Part shown: in pieces, positions 59,405-64,000 of the stretch
Numbering within the stretch: position 1 is the first letter of the stretch
How the letters are laid out: the number at the start of each line of letters is the position of its first letter
Origin: JAHJQZ01 sp963675235
Lineage (GTDB): Bacteria; Pseudomonadota; Alphaproteobacteria; Rhizobiales; Devosiaceae
Length of the DNA: 64,000 bases
Assembly (NCBI GenBank): GCA_963675235.2
Contig: CAXXFU010000005.1
Coordinates: forward strand, 372,001 to 436,000
Direction of reading: 5' to 3'
The notes under the pieces: model-generated
What the model was told of the DNA's origin: nothing
Database searches by the model: none
Seen by the model: only the letters and a program-made list of their open reading frames with translations
Translations under genes and position numbers: made by a program

Positions 59405-61303
59405 TCAGTTTCCCGTGGGTTCGATGTTGACGACCGTCTTCTTGAACGAACTCCACCAAGTGTAGGGCAACGCATAGAAATTGTCCGCCTTGGTGTAGTT
59501 GGTCCAGTAGGTGTTGTTGGTCGGAATGGTCGTCGGGATGCTCATGAGCGGGATCATCATCATGTCCTCAACAAGGAGCTTCATGATGTCCTGGCCAAGT
59601 TCGACCATCTTCGGGTCATCCGTCGGCACGATCTCGCCGGCCTTGACCAGATCCCACACGCGCGGGTCGACGATGCGGGCATTATTGCCGTTCAGCGACT
59701 CGGTGGAGTCAGCCGGCAAGACGTAGTCAGCCGACCATGTGCGCCAGCTGTTGCGCCAGTTGGCGTTGAACACGCACTGCTGGTTCCAGTTGATCATCAT
59801 CTCGAAACGGGCATTGGTGTTCTGCACGGTCGAGAATTCGGCGTTGTCGACCTGGCGGCCGAGAACATCGAAGCCCGCCTGACGCCAGCTGTCGGTAACC
59901 GAGAAGCCGATACGCTGCAGGACCTTGTTCCAATCGCCCGGATAGACGAACTCAAGCTTCAGATCGGAGCCGTCCGGATTGTTGTAGAACCCGTCATCAC
60001 CCTTCTTGAAGCCGATCGAAGCCATCAGCTTTTCAGCTTCGGCGGGATCGTGCTTGAACCAGCCCAGACCGAAGGACGAGCGGATGCCGTCGCCACTCGG
60101 CAACTGCGCCGGATCGACACCCTGTGCCTTGAGCGTTTCGACCAGCTTCTCATTGAACTCGGGATTGAACGGCTTGTAGCCATCGTCGAGCGTCAAATCG
60201 TTGAGGAAGCCCTCGAGCGGATCGTGATAGATCGGCCGCGTGACCGGGGTATCCGGGATCGGCAGCGCGATCGGCATGAACTGACCAGACAGCGCAGAGA
60301 TACCGACCTGTTCGAGATCGAGCGACAGAGCAAGGGCCCAGCGCAGCGACTTCTCGTCATAAGGCGCCTTCTGCTGGTTGAGATAGATGCCCCAGCCGCA
60401 GGCGTCGTTCATGTCGTGATAGGGGAAGACCGGCGAGAAGGTTTCGATCGCCGAGCTGCGCGACTGAGCCGCCGCGATGGTGTCGGGGCTCATGAAGGTG
60501 TCGATGTCGTACTGGTTCTGCACGAATGCGAGGCTGCGCGCGTCTTCGGTGCCAAAATCCTTGTAAAGGATGTATTTCGGCGTCGGTTCGCCGAGATTGC
60601 CCCAGCCAGAACGCTCCCAGTCGTCGCGACGTTCCCACAGATGCCAGAAACCGTTCTTGTCGTATTCCTTGATCGTGTACGGGCCAAGAACCACCGGATC
60701 GGAGTTCTCGAACGAAATCACCTCGTCGCCAAGCGGCGCGAACACGTGTTCGGGCAGCCAGACGATGTGCGACCCCCAGGTATAGACGCCGAAACGGGTC
60801 ACGAAGTCGAAGGACGGCTCCGCCGTCTCGATGTCGATCGTGTAGTCGTCGACCTTCGTCCAGCTCTTCAGGAAGCTGGTGTAGTTGGTGATATTGGTCA
60901 GCTTGTCACGATACTTGAACGCGGTGTCCATGGTGTACACCATGTCGTCCACCGTGAACTCCTCGCCATCGCTCCAATAGACGCCAGGGCGAATTTTGAC
61001 GCGGAACATCGTGCGGCTATCGTTGAGGACTTCAGGGAAGCCGTCGGCCAGTTCGGGATAGGACTCACCGGTTGCGGTGTCCATCTCCCACAGATAACTC
61101 CAGCCGAGTTCGCGGAAGCCGCGCCACAAGGCATATTTGTTGAGCGGATTCATCTGACCGGGATTGGCAGTGCGTCCGTCGAACGACTGCACGATCAGCG
61201 TCTCGTTGCGTGGCGTGCCGACATCGGTCATCTGGGCAAGCGCCGGAGCAGTTGCCAGGCCAACCAAGGCCACCGTTGTCAGCAACGTTTTCAGGATCGT
61301 CAT
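59405..61303 (-). CDS. Opp/Dpp-family ABC transporter substrate-binding protein (likely oligosaccharide)
   Basis: The 632-residue protein is a family 5 extracellular binding protein with a signal peptide (MTILKTLLTTVALVGLATAPALA). The motif RTMFRVKIRPGVYWSDGEEFTVDDMVYTMDTAF is diagnostic. Length over 600 residues and the aromatic-rich sequence (WGSHIVW, WHLWERRDDWERSGW) resemble cellobiose-/glucan-binding members such as CbtA/TM-type rather than dipeptide proteins. It is the first gene of the reverse run that carries two cytosolic hydrolases and a mutarotase, so an oligosaccharide or glycoside ligand is likely. Confidence 0.9.
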   Translation of the reverse strand: MTILKTLLTTVALVGLATAPALAQMTDVGTPRNETLIVQSFDGRTANPGQMNPLNKYALWRGFRELGWSYLWEMDTATGESYPELADGFPEVLNDSRTMFRVKIRPGVYWSDGEEFTVDDMVYTMDTAFKYRDKLTNITNYTSFLKSWTKVDDYTIDIETAEPSFDFVTRFGVYTWGSHIVWLPEHVFAPLGDEVISFENSDPVVLGPYTIKEYDKNGFWHLWERRDDWERSGWGNLGEPTPKYILYKDFGTEDARSLAFVQNQYDIDTFMSPDTIAAAQSRSSAIETFSPVFPYHDMNDACGWGIYLNQQKAPYDEKSLRWALALSLDLEQVGISALSGQFMPIALPIPDTPVTRPIYHDPLEGFLNDLTLDDGYKPFNPEFNEKLVETLKAQGVDPAQLPSGDGIRSSFGLGWFKHDPAEAEKLMASIGFKKGDDGFYNNPDGSDLKLEFVYPGDWNKVLQRIGFSVTDSWRQAGFDVLGRQVDNAEFSTVQNTNARFEMMINWNQQCVFNANWRNSWRTWSADYVLPADSTESLNGNNARIVDPRVWDLVKAGEIVPTDDPKMVELGQDIMKLLVEDMMMIPLMSIPTTIPTNNTYWTNYTKADNFYALPYTWWSSFKKTVVNIEPTGN

Positions 61304-61315
61304 TTATCGAACTCC

Positions 61316-62041
61316 TCCCTCGGGTTCATTCGCGAGCCTCGGGTCGCGCCAGCTACCTGACGTCGCCCGCTCACAAGATGAATAGCCCGCCAAACTCTAG
61401 CGCTTGATCTTGTTCGCTTTCGTTTTCTGGCGGTTCCTAACGATTAGCGTGCATGGAAGGGCCCGTCAACTTACATAAGTCAATTTTTGCGATTTAAGCC
61501 AAACATACGAAAGATTTTGAAGTTGTCACAAATAAACACAATAAAAATACGGGCCAGCCGCCAACAAATAGCGCCGAGCCTTCTGCATTATAGTCGCATA
61601 TAGAAATTTTTAGTGCAATGCCATATGATTTTTGCTGTCACATGACGTATTGCATCATTTCAGTTACGATCTACCTGCTTGATATCAATCAAATCTCCGT
61701 CCCTATATGTCGTGATCTACCGAAAACTCCGATCTATAGACGACACGCCTCCCTATCCTAACGCATACCTTTCAGGTATTTCTTGCTTTCCCAGCGTCAA
61801 TATGGAATTTATTGCATCAAGAACGCTAAAAGACACCCAGTCAGAAGTTGTATGCTGCAAGAATGAGATTCTTTTCCCTTTCCAGTCGGCACTTTGCTGA
61901 CGCTATCGCATATCCAGCCAGGCGCTCCTCATCAGGATCGGTGAAAACCTATCAGATTTCTCACCTATGCTCCAGATTGATCATATCTGAAATGCGTTTT
62001 TTTTCTGTTTTTTCCCGATTTTGGAGTCTGGTGGCCGTGAT
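61316..62041. other. AT-rich intergenic regulatory region
   Basis: This stretch separates the divergent Opp-type operon and GntR gene. From about 61440 to 62040 it is conspicuously AT-rich for this window, without a supported gene. TTTCGTTTTC (61418-61427), a DeoR/GntR-like element, lies about 115 bases before the binding-protein start. TTGACG and TTGACT on the reverse strand near 61465-61485 are possible -35 boxes. The AT content suggests horizontally gained or H-NS/MucR-type silenced promoter DNA. Confidence 0.5.
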
Positions 62042-62819
62042 ATGAGAATTCCTGGCAACGTCACTGAGCCATTTCCTCGTGCTCTGCTCGACATTGGTTC
62101 CTCGCTTCCGACGGGCGCAGTGAAAACTGCGGTCGAGGTGCTCGGCAGACGGATCGTCAATGGCGAATACGAGCAGTGCAAGCTGATCCCGACGGAGCCG
62201 GGAGCTGGCGGCGTCCCTGGGCGTGAGCCGCGCCACTGTTCGTGACGCTGTCAAGGTTCTAACGGGCAAGGGCCTTTTGCGGACGGCAAGACGATTCGGA
62301 ACCAAGGTTCGACTGAGCGAACACTGGAACCTTCTGGATGCCGAGGTAATCAGCTGGCACGAACCGCATCACGCACACCTTGGAAGGGTATTTGTCGAAT
62401 CCACCGAGCTTCGGTACGTCATCGAACCGGCTGCCGCCCAACTCGCGGCAGAAAACGCGACCTCGGAACACATTCGCGTCTTGCTAAGGGCGTCGGCAAA
62501 ACTCAATTCCCGTGAGCGCGATACCGCTACACTCTTCGCGGCAGACTGCCAGTTCCATTCGACGGTGCTCGATGCAGCGGGCAACATGATGCTGGGGCCG
62601 ATGCGCCAGATGATCCTTGGCATTCTCAAGATCTCCTATGAATTCGGCGTGCAGCAGGCACCGCGCGGCATCGCCTCGCGCGAGCGGCATACTCTCGTGG
62701 CCGAGGCAATCCGGGATCGCGACGGTGTTGCGGCACGATCGGAGATGGAAAAGATGCTCGATGCCAACCGGCAGACTGCAAGAGAGTACTGGAAGGAGCG
62801 CGCAAAGACGGAGGACTAG
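62042..62819 (+). pseudogene. GntR/FadR-family regulator, apparently frameshifted
   Basis: The frame from ATG 62042 encodes the start of a FadR-type regulator (AVEVLGRRIVNGEYEQCKLIPTEP). It then turns to nonsense at the GGG of 62200-62202. One base shorter there would read E-P-E-L-A-A-S-L-G-V-S-R-A-T-V-R-D, the usual helix-turn-helix, and continue without interruption as the ligand-binding FCD domain (ELRYVIEPAAAQLAAENAT ... FHSTVLDAAGN ... ERHTLVAEAIRDRD) to the stop at 62819. The C-terminal part from a start near 62223 lacks the first DNA-binding helix. Either the gene is a recent pseudogene or the extra G is a sequence error. If intact it would control the divergent Opp-type operon. Confidence 0.8.
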
Positions 62820-63013
62820 GCACAAGGCGCCTTCAGGCGGTCCAGGAGCGGCGGCATTTGCTAGACTGTCCGGCCGTCCCGAACCGCAAGGCAAACGCCA
62901 GGCGGTGGCGCTTCGAACTCAGGCCGGAACCTCGGATATGCACGAACTCGGCCTGCCGTTGATATCGTTCAGCGGCGGCGCCAATCTCGGCAGAAATTGG
63001 TCGACTTGTTCAA

Positions 63014-63078
63014 GTGTCGGGGTGCGACACTTCACCCTCGGGAGCTGAATTGGAAGGTCGATCTGGGAACGACCTTCC
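63014..63078. terminator. Two adjacent hairpins between convergent GntR and permease genes
   Basis: GTGTCG...CGACAC (63014-63030, 5-base loop) is followed by GGAAGGTCG (63052-63060) with CGACCTTCC (63070-63078) around a 9-base loop. They sit between convergent genes, and the second is followed by GAGCTTCTTTCT on the plus strand. They probably end both transcription units. No gene is seen in 62820-63148. Confidence 0.65.
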
Positions 63079-63148
63079 GAGCTTCTTTCTGGCAGTATCG
63101 GCCGGGGACACGGGCGAAGCGCCTTCCGCCGTGCCAATTCCTTGCTGG

Positions 63149-64000
63149 CTAGGTTTTTTCCGCACCGGGGCGCAAGGATCGAAGCCAGCTTGGCAACATG
63201 TTTCGTCCCTCGCTTCTCTGGCGGAACAGGTCGACCAGAACGGCAATGATGACGAACAGGCCGATGATGACGCGTTCCCAATAGGATGAAACGTTGATGA
63301 GGACGATGCCATTGGCGAGGACACCCATAAAGGTCGCGCCGAGAAGCGTTCCGAAGACGGTTCCGACACCACCGGCCAAAGACGTGCCGCCGATGATTGC
63401 CGCTGTAATCGACGGCATCAGCCAGCTGGCGCCGATCGTCGGCTGTCCTGCGCTCATGCGGCTGACGAAGAGCATGCCGGCCAACGCCGCCAGCATGCCG
63501 GAAAGAGCGTAGACCAGCATTTCGACGCGCTCCACCCTGAGGCCGACGAAACGGGCTGCCACGCGGTTGCCACCGATGGCGAAAATCGAACGGCCGAATG
63601 GTGTGCGGCTGGCGACGAAGATCAGGGTGCCAAACACGATGAGCATGATCACCACCGAAACAGGCACTGGTCCTATCGATCCCTGTCCAAGGAATGCAAA
63701 TTGCGGCGGCAGGTCGGTGATCGAGTAGCCGCGCGTGAGCACGAGGATTGTCCCGGCATAGACTTCACCGGTGGCGAGCGTCACGATGAAGGCATTGAGC
63801 TTGAGATAGGCGATGAACACGCCGTTCACCAGACCCAGGACAAAGCCGATGCCAACGGCAATGGACATGGCCACGAACGGATCGACACCACCTGCGGTCA
63901 TCAGCAACGCGCCGAGAATGGCCGTGAGACCGGCAATCGCTCCGACAGACAGGTCGATGCCGCCCAGCAAGAGCACCAGGGTTTGTCCGGCAGCGACGAT
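63149..64000 (-). CDS. CUT2 sugar ABC transporter permease (RbsC-type), N-terminus outside window
   Basis: The frame is open to the end of the window and encodes about 283 residues of an RbsC-type permease: AAGQTLVLLLGGIDLSVGAIAG at the visible start, AFIVTLATGEVYAGTILV and GRSIFAIGGNRVAARFVG after it, and a polar C-terminus ending GAEKT. The N-terminal membrane helices lie beyond 64000. It belongs to a third CUT2 system. No ATPase or binding-protein gene lies downstream, so they are upstream outside the window. Confidence 0.92.
   Translation of the reverse strand: MVAAGQTLVLLLGGIDLSVGAIAGLTAILGALLMTAGGVDPFVAMSIAVGIGFVLGLVNGVFIAYLKLNAFIVTLATGEVYAGTILVLTRGYSITDLPPQFAFLGQGSIGPVPVSVVIMLIVFGTLIFVASRTPFGRSIFAIGGNRVAARFVGLRVERVEMLVYALSGMLAALAGMLFVSRMSAGQPTIGASWLMPSITAAIIGGTSLAGGVGTVFGTLLGATFMGVLANGIVLINVSSYWERVIIGLFVIIAVLVDLFRQRSEGRNMLPSWLRSLRPGAEKT

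Noticed and set aside
1..64000. CRISPR arrays, tRNA/rRNA genes, prophage or replication origin
   Set aside because: Read for direct repeats with spacers, cloverleaf-like segments, integrases and structural phage genes; none was found. The only repeat array is the coding one at 31.2-31.6 kb.

Overview
The window is high-GC, gene-dense DNA typical of an alphaproteobacterium, most likely a soil or plant-associated member of Hyphomicrobiales (Rhizobiales; Mesorhizobium, Aminobacter or Agrobacterium relatives). The evidence is the density of sugar ABC transporters with LacI, DeoR and GntR regulators, the tagatose-kinase/KbaZ pair known from Agrobacterium, and the style of the proteins. No rRNA, tRNA, CRISPR array, phage module or replication origin was seen. 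The only mobile-element trace is one decayed IS3-type transposase end.

Region 1 (1-20 kb) is sugar uptake and kinases. A truncated murQ and a BadF/NAGK-type kinase suggest MurNAc/GlcNAc salvage. They precede a CUT1 sugar importer (binding protein, ATPase, two permeases). A reverse-strand operon encodes a fructokinase-like PfkB kinase, an FSA-like transaldolase, a tagatose-kinase-like PfkB kinase and a stand-alone KbaZ/GatZ protein. An AGE-family epimerase/isomerase, a LacI regulator and a DhaK/DhaL pair follow on the plus strand. A reverse-strand operon then carries a CUT2 binding protein, permease and ATPase, a class I aldolase-like protein and an FGGY kinase.

Region 2 (20-41 kb) is mixed. 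A LysR regulator diverges from a quinone/aromatic stress set (NpdG-like oxidoreductase, DoxX, DODA-like dioxygenase, glutathionyl-hydroquinone reductase). Next come an FMN 2-hydroxyacid dehydrogenase, an AhpD-like protein, an AraC regulator, a YHS-domain protein, a 2-hydroxyacid dehydrogenase, an RluA-type pseudouridine synthase and three exported proteins of unknown role. One of these has eight copies of a 15-residue repeat plus PASTA-like domains. A GH3 beta-glucosidase without signal peptide, an IS3 remnant next to a truncated metallo-beta-lactamase-fold gene, two DeoR paralogues and an alpha/beta hydrolase complete it.

Region 3 (41-63 kb) is the most interesting. A CUT2 importer with a DUF2291 lipoprotein diverges from a run encoding a FucI/AraA-family isomerase, a split transketolase, a glycerol-kinase-like FGGY kinase and an SDR-like protein. 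Facing these is a reverse-strand operon: an Opp-type importer, two tandem cytosolic glycoside hydrolases of apparent DUF5060 / GH140(apiosidase)-like / DUF5605 architecture, and a RbsD/FucU mutarotase. Isomerase, FGGY kinase and split transketolase are the same enzyme classes as the known D-apiose/D-apulose route. I therefore propose an import, intracellular hydrolysis and catabolism system for apiosylated plant glycosides. The gene content is seen; the substrate is inference. The GntR gene beside it carries an apparent one-base frameshift.

The window ends inside another CUT2 permease gene. A recurring feature is a strong GC-rich hairpin directly after each of the four binding-protein genes.
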